A stretch of DNA of 64,000 nucleotides. Origin: Alligator mississippiensis. Taxonomy: Eukaryota; Chordata; Crocodylia; Alligatoridae. The DNA is taken from contig NC_081824.1 in NCBI RefSeq assembly GCF_030867095.1, forward strand, positions 149,219,433-149,283,432, read 5' to 3'. This document shows positions 1-11,452 of the stretch, piece after piece. Each line of letters opens with the position of its first letter. Within the stretch, counting starts at the first letter, position 1. The notes below the pieces were generated by a model. That model was not told the DNA's origin. It saw only the letters and a program-made list of their open reading frames with translations, and did no database searches. A program made the position numbers and the translations under genes.

Positions 1-765
1 ATTTGATTTGGATTCAGCTGATTTGGAGGACAGTGATTCAATTCAGATGGCTGTCCTGAATTGATTCGGCTGAATTGGCTTTGAAAGAGTCGGTGCTGAT
101 TCGGAGAGATTCAGTCATGGACTATAACTATAACTTCATCATTTTTTGGCAGATTTGGATGAAAACAGCAGGGATGGTAGCCCCTTCTGAGGGTATGAAG
201 CCTGCCAAGTGTTAAGGAGATGGATGCAAGGGTTTCTGGGAAACCACACCTCAAACTGTTCAAAGCAAAACTCGTGACATATGTGACTTCGTGTGTGTTG
301 CACAGTGGGATGAAAACAGCAGGGATGGTAGCCTGTAACAGGGGGCCTTCCTGGTGCCAGTTAGATCTCTGCCCACCCACCTGTTTCTGGGCCAGCCACC
401 CACCCCTCTTTTGCTCAGGTAAAAAAGGCTCACAAAAGGGACAAAAAGGCTGCAGACAGAGGCTTATGTGCTGTTTTTACATCTCTCCCCCAGAGCACTG
501 TGATTGGAAGGGGATTCGGGGAAAGATCACAGTCACTGGCTAGCTACAGATGTCAATCCCTGCTCCCCCTCCCTCTTCCCAATTTTTGTTTCCCTGCCAG
601 ACTGCCTTCTGAATTGCCGAATCTCCTAATCGTTTTCCAAATCTGAATCAATTCGGAGGGGTTTTTTTTTGCCTCCCAATTGGATTCTGATTTGGTGACT
701 CAGCCTCCGAATTAGGCCAAATCTTCTCCAAATCGAATTGGCAACCAAAGCTTCACACATGCCTA
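1..765. mobile_element. hAT-like non-autonomous element, left end outside window
   Basis: The right end reads CTTCACACATGCCTA, the inverted form of a TAGG-x-TGTGTGAA terminal repeat. A related terminal repeat bounds the complete copy at 47888-48655. The segment about 150-280 matches, in reverse orientation, about 48310-48480 of that copy. A 26-bp perfect direct repeat occurs at 157-182 and 308-333. The ends are rich in GATTCGG/CCGAATC-type runs that can pair. It lies in the last CCSAP intron. I infer a hAT-type element from the terminal repeat and from the 8-bp duplication around the 47888 copy; no transposase is visible. Confidence 0.6.
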
Positions 766-839
766 GTAGATTGCCTGTTCTAAGTGTTCCTTCTTTCAAG
801 AATGCTGTGACTACTGATTAGTGCAAGTGTCTTGTTGGT

Positions 840-1537
840 TGAAAGGTATCCAGGTTGTAGCCATATTGCTCTAGAGGAAAAAGCAATCGGGACTTATGGT
901 AGAGGTGTTATCTTTTTATTAGATCAACTAGATTTTTGCAAAAAAAAAAAAGTCTTTAATTGCAAGCTTTCACGTGCGCACACCCTACATCAGGTATCAG
1001 AGAAAAGATTGTAAAAGATGAAATTTTCATAATTTTACAAGGAGGAAGCAACTTTGACCACCTGAAACATGAGATCCTGCTCCTGCCCTTCTTTGAAGTA
1101 ATTTGCATCATCACAGAGCTCAGAAATGCCTTACTAGACAAGAAATGCCTGCCCAGAAGAGCATTGCATCTATTTACTCCCCTGTGAAATATGAAATATC
1201 ATAACCAGAAGAAAATATGACTACATCCTACTTGCCACCAAACAACTTTGAGGCAACCAGACTCTTCCAACTTTTATTTATTTATTTTTATCTCTGAGCC
1301 TAATCTGCATATACAATGAACTGTTCCAAGTAGGAGATTTTATCCCACCTTCAACTCTTCTATGGAATATGGACTTTCATTTCTACCCAGGAGAACTCTT
1401 TACAATCTTTTCTCCAATGCCTGATGAAGGGTGTTTGTGCCCAAAAGGTTGCAATTGAAGACTTTTTGCAACAACAACAAAAATAAATTTAGTTGGTCTA
1501 ATAAAAGATATCAGCTCTCCCATGAGTCCTGATTGCT
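840..1537. mobile_element. Long-terminal-inverted-repeat DNA transposon relic
   Basis: About 150 bp at 881-1035 is repeated in inverted orientation, roughly 75% alike, at 1385-1537. Both arms carry the GATATCTTTTATTAGACCAA-type block and the CATCAGG...CACAAACACCC-type block. A direct repeat TTGTTGGTTGA flanks it (about 830-840 and 1537-1547) and may be a target duplication. Fragments of the same family recur at 10354-10500, 11335-11452, 31150-31370 and 57670-57880. It contains no transposase frame. Confidence 0.6.
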
Positions 1538-2338
1538 TGTTGGTTGAGAGATTCTCTACAGCAGTGCTGCCAGGAGCTGAGGGACAACTGTGAAATGAGC
1601 TTTTTAAGCATTGTTGTGAATTGAGAACAAGGCTTCTATTTTCCTATATACTACTTGCAAAGCTAGTATTGCCCACCAAGCCAAGATGCGGGTTACAAAC
1701 TAAGAACTAATATATTTTGGGTTCTAAGGGCTGGTTGGTGTTGGTGAATCTGCCCTTAATTCAGGTGGGGGATGGGGGGGAAGCTGCTAATTGTGTACCT
1801 TAAAATCCATGGAAATCTCTTCTGGTGGTCTCTGGGTTTCCTATTTAGTGTTCAAATGAATCTTTCCTTTATTTTAAATTGGAGACATTCCAAGAGAGAA
1901 CTTAAGTCAGATATGTGTATTGTACTATATAACTTCATTTTTAAGAAACAGCCATTATGAACTTGTGAAACTTTTTACTCTGAATTTCACTTACTTTAAC
2001 ATAATTTTATGTAAATGCAGCATGGTCAAGACATCTTTTGTCCTTCAGTGATATCTTGAAGGAGACGGAAAACAAGAGGGTGGGGGAACAATTTGGTTTA
2101 ATCAGACAACAGGATGTTTGTCTCCTGTTGGTTTTTTAATGGTAATTTCTATCAAGATGTTCTGTACATTAATTCCTCTAGAATCCTTTGCAAATAGTTT
2201 ACTAGGGAATGGTGGTGTTCCCCTTCTTGGCTTTGGGAGGGAAAGGTGAAGGTAGACCTTTTAGTTTTCTTTCTTTGAAATGAAACTCCCTTTAAAAAAA
2301 AAAAAAAAAAAAAGACTGACTCGCTCTGTTTTTGATAG
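1538..2338 (+). other. CCSAP: CCSAP intron, end of last intron
   Basis: This is AT-rich intronic sequence with no recognised repeat. It ends in the acceptor TTTTTGATAG. An uninterrupted run of 20 A lies at 2294-2313, just upstream of a short pyrimidine tract at 2320-2333. I see no other gene or RNA in it. Confidence 0.5.
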
Positions 2339-2512
2339 ATTCATGAGTCTGCACTACGAGCAAAGAACAGAAGGCAAGTGGAGAAGCGGAAGCTGTCTCA
2401 GAGGCGAGTGCGCTCTGCAGATGCGGAGAAAACCTGGAGAACAAAATCATCCCCACCAGATAATCCTTGGATGACAGAGTACATGAGATGCTACTCAGCA
2501 AGAGCTCGGTGA
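2339..2512 (+). CDS. CCSAP: CCSAP last coding exon (centriole, cilia and spindle-associated protein, C-terminus)
   Basis: After an AG acceptor at 2337-2338 the frame reads 57 codons and stops at TGA 2510-2512. It begins [19 protein letters not shown] and ends with [16 protein letters not shown]. Both blocks match the C-terminal end of vertebrate CCSAP (human C1orf96) as I know it. CCSAP is a basic protein that binds centrioles, ciliary axonemes and spindle microtubules; this Lys/Arg-rich tail is part of its conserved end. Earlier exons must lie to the left of the window. The gene points towards RAB4A, as in human. An ATG-initiated frame over the same bases (2280-2474) is out of phase with the conserved peptide and is not the real frame. 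Identification is by remembered family sequence. Confidence 0.87.
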   Translation: MHESALRAKNRRQVEKRKLSQRRVRSADAEKTWRTKSSPPDNPWMTEYMRCYSARAR

Positions 2513-4397
2513 ATCAAAAAACATCCTGGGACATTTTAAAAGAAGAAAAAATTAAATCAGGATATTGGTGCAAAGAACCAAACTATTTATGCAAGGTTTT
2601 TATAAGGGTTTCCACCAGTTTGTGACGATGTTTGTACTCTGTCACCTACCTCACAGTAGGGTGTATAGTTGGAGCCATAACATTTGAAGATGGTTTTTAA
2701 ACATTCCACCTTTTAAAAATCTTTTGAAGAGGCATTTCAAGTTAAGAAAACAATTTCAAAACATTAAATATCTAAGCAAATGTTTACAGCCACTAGATGT
2801 AGGTCACAAACATGCAGCTACCCCTTAATACAAACGTTCATAATTCTCTTAAGTTGTGTATGTGGGTGTGATGTAGGTGCCTTTGTATTATTTAAAACAG
2901 TACTTTATCACTTCCATTCAGGTGGCTAACCAGAAAGCCAGCATGGCTCTAGTAAGCTTCACTAATGATAGGAGACCTGTGTTTCTGTCTCTGCAGACAG
3001 CTGCCAGAAGTTGTGTTTTTTTTTTTTGTTTTTTTTTTTTCAGGCTTTCAAAAATGTTAATGCGATACTCTCTCAAATTATTTTAATAGTGAATCTTACT
3101 GGTATGCTCCTATTTTTCATTGTTTTACAATGTCGTGGATTACATCAGTATTATCCTGTGATTACTTATTGCACAGCAAGAATTAATCACAAGATTAAAT
3201 TGCTGTTTTCACAACGAACACCAAATGGTCGATTGTAGACAATCACTATTTAATGGCTGTCGGCCAGTAGACAGTTACTCACTCTACCAGTATTGACCAG
3301 GGACCACTGTATTAAGCTAGGGGACACATCTATCTATGTTTGGGTCTAATCACTTGAATACCAGTTTCAGATTACATTTTTAAAAGTGTGCACTCTAATG
3401 AGCAAGCTGGTTTCTGAATAGTGAAGTCCTATTTTTAACACTTGCATCTGTGAATCTGTCAATGCTCCAAGAAAAAATGGACTCAATTCCACCTGGTTTA
3501 GTGTAGTTAATACTTTGATAGAAGTTTTAGATTTGTAATTTTGATAAACACTTGCAAATTAATTTTATTTATGGGGTCCAATCTTCCCCCGAGGTATAGG
3601 CATAACCCCTTACCAAGGGGGGAAAAAAACATCCCTGGGAAACCCAGAGACTACCAAAATCTCTAGATATTTTTATTTCATGGGTTCTTTTTTAATTCCG
3701 TAGGATAGCCAGCACTTGTTTGATGTTAGATCCTCAATGTACCTCTTATCAGGTTGCTGTAAATGGAATTTTTACCTTTTGAATACTAAGTGTGAGCTTT
3801 AAAAAAGATGCTTATAATAGTTGTGAGCTTTTTTGAGACCTCTTTGAAGTGTGGTGTGTGTTTCAAGGTGCATTCTTTTATACAGAACACATTACTGAAC
3901 CCTGAACATGTTTTACCATGGTTTGACCTTAACACTTCAGGATTTTTAAAGACCATCTTAAGCTAGTTTTGAGGTGGGAAGTTTGTCCTGAGGTGTGTTG
4001 GTATAGCAGATTTTTAAAACTAATGCATCTACCAGTTTCTGTTTGGCTTCACTGCACAAGCCTTGGAAAATGGAAGGCAGACATTGGATTCCAAAAACTG
4101 AAGGCAGTGATTTATCTGAGACTCGGTGTGCAGAAAGGTAATATCAAGGTTCCCCTTTCATAAGGGGATGACTGAAAGAGTCCAAGGCTGATGGAGCAAG
4201 CACAGCTTTCCTATTGCCTTGGTTTTTAAATTTTATAATCTTATTTTTTTTCATATACAGAGTAATAAAACTAACTTACTAAATCATTCCATCTCATGGA
4301 ATTTAAATGATGGCCTTTTCACTTGGGTTGCAAAATTTACGAGTGAAAAACTTTGTAAAAGTTGTCTTCTAACCTGCCCTCAAACCGCCAACTACAG

Positions 4398-4569
4398 CAG
4401 GGGTCAGCAACCTATAGTCTGTAGGCTGGATCTGGTCTACTAAAGCCTTTTTATTTTATTATCTTTAATCCACCCCACCACCTTGGGGTGTCAGAGTTGC
4501 AACCAGCTGCCTGAATTTGAAGTTGGCTTAATTTGGTGCACTGTTCCTAAAAGATTTTTCCAACCCTTG
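4398..4569. mobile_element. hAT-like MITE inside the CCSAP 3' UTR
   Basis: It starts CAGGGGTCAGCAACC and ends with the imperfect inverse TTTTTCCAACCCTTG. Possible 8-bp flanks AACTACAG and CACTAGAT agree at only five positions, so the ends are approximate. The start is typical of Charlie-like hAT MITEs. Confidence 0.45.
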
Positions 4570-6762
4570 CACTAGATACTTTCTAACTTGGAAAGACGAC
4601 CTCTCCTCTGTGCAGTTCTTTTTAGAAATTCCTGAAAGATGCTTGCATTTCTGGGGGCATCCGATTCTACTGGAGATTACTTCTTAACCTCATGGAAGAA
4701 ATAATACTTTGATTTTGTTTTTATTTTTCCTCTCTCAAATATTTGCTCTAAGTAGTCCCCAATTTTCAGGTAAACTTCCAGATCACTGGGCATCTTATCC
4801 CTTAAAATAGTAACAGAGATTAGTAGCAGCTATATTGGATGAACAAAAATGTGTGGGGTGTGTGTGTTTGGGTTTTTTTTCCCCAGTGTGTGTTTGGTTT
4901 TTGTTTTTTGGGGGTTTTTTTTTAAGTTTTTAACTCAGAATATTGGATGCAAGCCTTAATGTCAAAGCCATTCTGCCTACTGTTCTATGCTTTCAGTGCA
5001 GGTGTCAAATCAAGCGAAGTATGAGGAAGAAGAAGGTTTGCTTATATGCCCTAGATGGCATGAGAAACCTAAGTCAGCATCAGCATTAAAGTTGCTTCAG
5101 GCTTGTCTTTTACTTGTCCCCTGATAGACTGGTCAGTAGTTCTGCCTTCCAGCAAGTTAAATGTTGGTAGAATAAGAAGTGCTACGAAGTCAGATTGCAT
5201 GACTGTCAAATGTCATTTTTTAGCTCTAACTTAAAAGATCCCTGCACACCTGAGTGCTGTATTTTCCCTGTTCTTACCTGGGGTGTGTGCATATATGCAG
5301 CCTGAACAGAAGCAACTTTTTTTTTTTTTTCCTGCAGAAAACATCTATTGGGAAAGCCACCTCACCTAACCCAACTTCTTTAGATGACCTTCTTGGGGGT
5401 GGGGGGTGGAAAGGATCTATCACAGTACTTAAAGCTATGACTTCAAGGGGTATAAAGCTGACCCCATGCTTGCTGCCAAGTCAGTTGTGGATGCAAAGCA
5501 TCTTAATTTTAGAAAACTGCACAGGCAAGCTGACCACTTGAATTTGCAGTCCCAAGTGTTACCCTGCAGCTGTTGGTACAAAGTGATGCAGAGAGTAACA
5601 AAAATGCCTTCTTGAAAATGGTTTTTGCAGTTAAACAGCTTCCATATTAAGTTTAGGAATGTGGTATTGAAGGAGAGCCCTAATGAAAGGCTAGCTGCTT
5701 TTCAGAGAGCAAGAAACTCCTATTAATACTTGGCTAATGTGAGCTAGATTTGACATACATGTTCAGTGAAGTGGAATGGCTTTTGCATCAAGACAGTGTA
5801 AAAAGAAGTTTTCAGTTCTTCCAGTTTCAACTGTCTCCTGGCAGTTGAAGAATTAAGGATGCCATGCTAACTTACTGTAGCCTCAAGTATTTCCCTCTTG
5901 TTTTAAAAAAGAGTTTTGTTCCAATTTATTTTTGTGGTCAATTATTTCCTAGTTCTTTTTGTTAAGTCCTGACAAACTCTAGTGTCTTTCACTAGATGCT
6001 CGAAAGCACTCCACGTAGTAAAGCAGTGATTGTGTCCTGCTGGTGCAATGCACTTTCTTCAACTACACCAAGCTCTGAAGCCAGCGTGTTCAGTGTGCAA
6101 TGTTACAATAAAAACTGTGTAAAAGAATGTCCTTGTACAGTAGAGTAGCATGCTTGTGCTCAGTCCTAGTGCTCTCACATCTTCCTCACACCATGTAATT
6201 TGATACTTACAGGGACACTTGCCTAGCTTTAGGGCCAAATTTAACAAACTTGCAATGGACAGGCTTGACTGTCCTTCTATCCAGGTAGCAGATGCACATT
6301 TAAACTATTTTTTTCACTCTAGGAAGAGTACATCTGCCTTTTTAATATTAAAATGTATGATGATGTGAAATTTGGCACTGAAACAAGATCTTCAGGAATG
6401 GACTCGGTTTTAGCTTGCAAAGAAGTGACCAAAAGTTAAGAGGGTCTGTGTACAGCAAGTTGCTCGTTTCAGTCTAGTTTCTGGAACAGGCGGTGCACTC
6501 AGCCACAAAGCCATAATTAGAGCCTGATTCTCAACCCTACAATTGGTCCCTCCTTGAAAGGGATGGGAAGGATGAGGAAGTTGCCTCATTCTGTTTTGCT
6601 AGCACTGAATTCACTTTAAAAGCTGAAGAAATGCCATCTAAGCTTGAAGCAATATGTGACTTCTTTTTTGTAGAATGGTTCTTAACAGTATTTGTTTATA
6701 AAGCTTCTGTATTTTGTGTATAAACAGTGTATTTAACATTGCAGTGTCAGATTGTACTTGTG

Positions 6763-6768
6763 AATAAA
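6763..6768 (+). terminator. CCSAP: Poly(A) signal, likely CCSAP mRNA end
   Basis: AATAAA follows TTGTACTTGTG and precedes a GT-containing stretch ending around 6790. It is the last canonical + strand signal before the intergenic repeats begin at 7070. Confidence 0.5.
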
Positions 6769-7504
6769 ACTGAGTGAAATGATCTTGAGTGGCTTCACAC
6801 AGCAGTACAGACACAACATGCATATGTCTTCTTGAATCTTGTTACCTTTGCAGTTGCGAAATTGCTAATGGAGTAGACAAGCATTTCTTGGACACAAGTT
6901 CACTCTACTAGTTTGGATTCATGCCCTACATTATGGTACCTAAATACACTTAAAATTTAGAGCCTCAAACCATGGCTCAGCTACCAGCTAATCTGGGAAA
7001 AGCCTCAGATCTGACAGGCAAGTAGTTAAGAATGTCTCATGCTTAAGCCCCATTGCTCTTGATTTAGGGTGTCGCAGAGCACTGAGGTGCTCTCCTCCTA
7101 GAGAGGGCAGAAACTGCCAGAGAAAGAGCCCTAGCAGGGAATAGGAGCCCACCTGTGGGTTGCCAGGGCAACTGGAGGGAGCAAATGACCCACACCTGCC
7201 AGCAGTCAGCTGCCTGTAGGAGGCAGAGGCTGACTCTTATAAAGCCCAGGGCTGAGGCCAGGCTGGCAGTTCCCTGCCAGCAGCCAGAAGTTCCTGGAGT
7301 AGGGATGCGAGAAGCAGCGAGACCTGCAGATACTGCTTGAGCAGAGTTATGGATGGCAGCTCTAGGGCGTCTGTGCAACGTGGTTTAGCCAGGCGGTTTT
7401 ACATTATGTTATAGCCAGGAGGCTCAAGTTTCTGTAGCATTTTATTTATTACACCGGTGGTTTGGGTGAGGCTATAAGGGGTTGGAGGAGGCCTCATTGG
7501 GGAC

Positions 7505-7990
7505 TCACAACGAAGTGTGAGGACCCCAGCACAGGCATGGCAAGCCCCAGAGAGGGGCGTTTTGAGAAGCCCAGTGCGGGTGTGACGAGCCCCAGGAAGG
7601 GGACAACTTAGAGAAGCCCAAGTTGGGCGTGACAGGCTTCTCTAAGTCGTCCCCTTCCTGGGGCTCAAGTTGGGCACAACGAGCCCCAGGAAGGGGACAG
7701 CCGTTTAAGAAGCCCAGTGCGGGCATGGTGAGCCCCAGGAGGGGGCACTACTAGGAAGTCCCAGTGCAGGTGTGATGAGCCCCAGAGACGGGGAGTTATT
7801 GAGAAGCCCGGTGTGGGTGTGGCAAGCCCCAGGGAGGGGAGCACACCTTTGAGAAGCCCAAGTGTGGGCACAGAGAGCCCCCAGGAGGAGGGCAGCATTT
7901 TAAGAAGCCCAAGGTGGGCACGGCAAGCCCCAAAGAGGGGAGCGCCTTATTAGAGAAGGCCCCAGGAAAGGGGGAAGCACACCAGAGAAG
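7505..7990. repeat. Minisatellite, about 47-50 bp unit, about nine to ten copies
   Basis: Each unit has the form GAGAAGCCCAGTGYGGG, then YGTGRYGAGCCCCAGG, then a short purine-rich spacer. Unit starts fall near 7564, 7611, 7709, 7752, 7801, 7851, 7901 and 7952. Units are diverged. One unit is inverted relative to its neighbour and makes the hairpin listed separately. Confidence 0.8.
7587..7666. repeat. Inverted repeat, 32-bp arms with one mismatch, 16-bp loop
   Basis: 7587-7618 and 7635-7666 are reverse complements at 31 of 32 positions. They are one minisatellite unit and an inverted copy of it, separated by 7619-7634. Confidence 0.9.
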
Positions 7991-8560
7991 GCCCGGGAGA
8001 CAGGCGTGAATATAGACAGAGAGACAGACCAACGTCAATTCCATCTGCGAGGCTTGGGGCGTGGTATCAGGGGTGGTTGGAGCCACGCATAGCCCATAAG
8101 GCTAGGGTGCCCCAAAAGCACACATTTGTGCAGGACAAGACCCACGAGGGGTCCAGGAGTCTACGTGTCCGAGAGGGCGTAAGGCAGCCTCCCAACCAAT
8201 TCAAACCATCAAAGACGTGGCAGGCGAGAAAGAGGGTGCCCTTGGGCCAACTGGACACGGAGAGGGGGCCTTGAGATCACAGCCCTCCTACAGGACCCCG
8301 CCGTGACATAGGGCTATGGATTTTGTTACAGGGTGGGATTAGGACAGGATGTTTTAAGTCTCTCCTGAACTCTTTACAGTTGTCACCCTCCAGGTTCTGC
8401 TCCCTTCTTCCTTTTGCTGTTTTATTCCTGCAGTATTTGAGACAGCCAAAGCAAACACATGGTTCAGTATAACATGATCTCTTAATCCACATTGGGCCCC
8501 TAACACTGTTTTGTTTTCACAGGTTAGTGGAGGGGTGAAAATGGCTTCAATACTGTATGG

Positions 8561-8967
8561 TAGGGCTGCCCAACAGCTGGGCAGCCAGGGGCCATATGCT
8601 GCCTGGGCTAGTCTTAGGGGCCACAAATTGGGGATTGCTCTCCTCATAGGCAGCCTAGTAGGCTCCCCTCCTAGTTATGCACTGACCTGCAGTGCTGGCA
8701 GCCTCATTTATGCCTTTTTTGCCCGCAGTGTGAGCAACACAGCACCCTCCCTTGCTGTGCGCACAGCATGAGTGCCCTGGTCCCCACCTGCTTCGTTCCT
8801 CAGGAGCCGGGCAGGATGTCAAAGCTGGAGCAGGGTAGGGAAGCCTGGACAATCTGGTTCCTGCTGGCAAAAGCAACAGCAGGGCAACCAGGCAGGAACT
8901 CGCAAGCTGCATACTAACCCTTTAGGGGCCACATGCAGCCTATCAGCCCCCACTAGAGACAGCCCTG
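8561..8967. mobile_element. hAT-like MITE
   Basis: It starts TAGGGCTGCCCAACAGC and ends AGACAGCCCTG, the CAGGGCTGTCCAAC-type terminal repeat. The flanks CTGTATGG (8553-8560) and GTCTATGG (8968-8975) agree at six of eight positions, as expected for an old hAT duplication. Confidence 0.65.
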
Positions 8968-8975
8968 GTCTATGG

Positions 8976-10071
8976 CACTGATGTTGCTGTGACTCCCCAA
9001 GGAAGTGGCAGGGTAGGGTCCAACAAGGGCAAGACTAAATCCTAGCTGTCTCAGTGACCATGCATTACTCTTCAGCTGCTGGCACAAAAAAAGATGTTGA
9101 GAATTACAGACAGGCAAGGTAATGATGGGAGGCTAATGGGGGTCATCTATTAACTTAGTAGGCATCAGCTAGTAACTTCAGTAAGTTTGACAAGCTTCAC
9201 TTGTGTTACTGCTGGGAATTATATTATCAAAGTACAAACTACCAGGAGCATTTTGTCTGAGCAGGGAGGACAGCCACATTGTACTCCAAATAGAAAAAAT
9301 AGATTAAGATAGCTATGTTGAAAACTCCAAGTCCAGCACTTCCTGGTGAAGATGACAATATCTCAGGTAACCATGTCCCCTTGCTTTGCCCACTGGATTA
9401 GCACCACAGGTCCTGTATCTGGGGGGAGACTGTGTATGCATACTGGAAACCTAGCACTGAAGCTTCCCTCATTGGCTGTTTCAGCCATTGTCTCAAGTTT
9501 GTAAAATATTATTAAATTGATCTACAACACTCCTGGAAAGATGAAGATGAGACACAGATTAAAACCAAGCATCCACTACTGTTAGGGACCCAACATCTGA
9601 GGACTTAGTATTTGATAATATTTTTTTCTGGCAAAGCTGCCAAGATGCATGCACAGCTCATGTAGAAATTAGACCCCCAGTTTCTCAAGCTGGGTGTGCA
9701 AAGATCAGGGGGTAGAGAATGGTGAAGTTTGGTATGTGAATTGCCACTGCAAAATCTAATCTGGTCTTCTGCCTCATTTGCTACCTGCTTTCTGACCGAG
9801 ATAGTTAGTTCTAGCTAGCTGACTCTAGAAATGCATCGATATTATGTTGTCTTGCTCCTATGGGAAAATAAAACAATCATAATTCAGCCCCTTATGTAGC
9901 TGATTCTCTTGCCTTTTGTACTTAACCTTACTTAAATTTTCAGAGCTTGACTTTGCAACTTCAAAACAGGTTAAGTTTCTTGGGATGTTACTTCCCATCT
10001 TTTTTTAAAACCCAAATTTAAAAAAAGCCTATACTGGTATCTCCCTTTCCCCACAGAGACAACCAGGGGGG
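8976..10071. other. Intergenic sequence, nothing recognised
   Basis: This is AT-rich intergenic DNA between the two convergent genes. I see no conserved frame, tRNA or bounded repeat. Confidence 0.4.
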
Positions 10072-10292
10072 TCATAAAAGCGCAGGAAAGTAGTGTTGGA
10101 AGGGACCCCAGGATGTCATCTAGTTCATCCCCCTGCTCAAGGTAGGATTGGCTCTGACTAAACCATCCTGACCCAACTGCCTAAACTGGTCTCAAAAAAA
10201 GCTTTGAGGATGAAGATTCCACTACCTGGGTAGCCTGTTTCAAAGCTTTACCACCCTCATAAATGAGAAAGTTCCTCCTAATATTCAATCTG
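10072..10292 (-). mobile_element. CR1 LINE 3' fragment
   Basis: On the - strand it gives the end of the CR1 reverse-transcriptase frame and 3' tail. Recognisable blocks are the complement of TTGGAAGGGACC, and the GATGAACTAGATGACATCCTG-like end. It resembles the better-preserved tail at 53900-54202. Confidence 0.7.
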
Positions 10293-10353
10293 AGGGTGCT
10301 GTTACAGGTTACCTTTATAACATTTTAAATCTGCGAAATGTTATGCTATTACA

Positions 10354-10500
10354 GGGGTGTAGGTTGCAGCTGTGTTGGTCTAAGGACAGACCAACTGCAG
10401 ATGCTTCCTCAGCTGGATGAAGGGTGTTTGTGCCCAAAAGCTTACAAAGGATTTCTTCCAGCTATTTGAGTTGGTCTAATAAAAGAGATCAGATTTACCC
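10354..10500 (+). mobile_element. Fragment of the 840-1537 DNA-transposon family
   Basis: It contains GTTGCAGCTGTGTTGGTCTA, then GATGAAGGGTGTTTGTGCCC, then GTTGGTCTAATAAAAGAGAT. These are the terminal and sub-terminal blocks of the family, in direct orientation and with the middle missing. Confidence 0.6.
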
Positions 10501-10923
10501 AAAGAACCCTGTCATGCAGCAGTTTCAGAGCAGTCACAGATTAAGGTTTGAATGCCATCTCTGACCTGCACAACTGGCTTGGCACTAGAGGGCTGGCAAG
10601 CAGCAACAGGAGTCAGGACTTGATGCACTGCTGGGGGGCAGGGTAGGGCAAAGAGAGGTGAATGGAGAAGGGAGACTCAGCAAGAATGGTTTTTCTCTGG
10701 TTCAGTGATGGTTAAAGGTGCCATAGACAAGGAAGTTCTGAATTCATTCACGCAGTAGATATAGAATAGGCAGAAGCAGAGCAAACCTTCACCCACGTAC
10801 CTGAACTGCAGCCTGGAGGGAATGAAAGGAATCTCCATTCCATCATACAATCCTTGATATTGTTCACATGGTGACAGGGTCCAAACAGGCAAGAAATTGT
10901 GTTGCCCAGCTCATGATCCAATT

Positions 10924-11060
10924 CATCAGTCAGGACAGCTGAGTTCTGGCCCTGGTCCTCCTGCTAGTTTACCAAGTGGTCTTGGGAAGTCTCTGCCTGT
11001 TTTCTGATCAGCCTCCTTTGCAAAGTACTTTGAAATGCATAAATGGCAAGTTCTGCATAA
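10924..11060 (+). mobile_element. MIR-like SINE fragment
   Basis: The order GAGTTCTGGCCCTGGTCCTC, a GTGGTCTTGGGAAGTC block and then CTCTGCCTGTTTTCTGATC follows the core and 3' half of MIR elements. It is strongly diverged. Confidence 0.45.
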
Positions 11061-11187
11061 GAGCAAAGTAGGGCTTTGGTAGGTGCTTGCTGTCTAGTCT
11101 TGGAAGCGCCCAGCCAGGCCTCCCAGCAGCTATTTGTCTCTACCCTTATAGCTTCAGTGAATCGGATGCATTTAAATACCTTCAACA

Positions 11188-11332
11188 AGGTGCTACTTGA
11201 GGCACCCCTCAGTGGATTCAAGGCACCCCTTCGTAAATGCCAGCTCTTAGTTTTCACTCTTTTTTTTGTACTATAGAAAAAATAATAGACCAGTTCTTTT
11301 GTTGCAAACAACTCAAAGGCCCCAACAGGGTA
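11188..11332 (+). repeat. Fragment of a MITE family also at 32050 and 46760
   Basis: The blocks ATGCCAGCTCTTAG, GTACTATAGAAAAAATAATA and GGCCCCAACAGG align in the same order with 46800-46885. The ends are lost. Confidence 0.45.
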
Positions 11333-11334
11333 GA

Positions 11335-11452
11335 GGCAGACAAGGTTCCTTGGGTGAATTTGATATCTTTTATTAGACCAACCCAAATAGTTGGAGAAAA
11401 GTTATTAAGCAAGCTTTTGGGTTCAAAAACCCTTCGTCAGGCTAAGGAAGTT
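11335..11452 (-). mobile_element. Fragment of the 840-1537 DNA-transposon family
   Basis: It contains TTGATATCTTTTATTAGACC and the CAAGCTTTTGGGTTC...CCTTCGTCAGG block, the inverted version of the 10354 fragment. Confidence 0.55.

Larger units (their letters stand above)
2513..6790 (+). other. CCSAP: CCSAP 3' untranslated region (inferred)
   Basis: No coding signal follows the CCSAP stop. The sequence is AT-rich with T-runs and contains one short transposon relic at 4398-4569. It reaches a good poly(A) signal at 6763-6768, followed by GT-rich sequence. A long 3' UTR is the simplest reading, but where the transcript ends is inferred. Confidence 0.55.
7070..8308. mobile_element. LTR-like element (solo LTR?) with an internal minisatellite
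   Basis: The element starts TGTCGCAG and ends CCGTGACA, so it has the TG...CA ends of an LTR with short inverted TGTC/GACA termini. It is flanked by the identical 5-bp repeat TAGGG (7065-7069 and 8309-8313). A TATAAAG box lies at about 7239 on the + strand, and AATAAA lies on the - strand at about 7445, so orientation is open. At 1239 bp it is long for a solo LTR, partly because it holds the tandem array at 7505-7990. It is GC-richer than its surroundings. No coding frame is convincing; the overlapping - strand frames are translations of the tandem repeat. Confidence 0.6.

Noticed and set aside
7505..8086. Repetitive - strand peptides (LGFSK...PSWG units) that look like a repeat protein
   Set aside because: They are translations of the 47-50 bp minisatellite; the unit length is not a multiple of three throughout and the frames shift.
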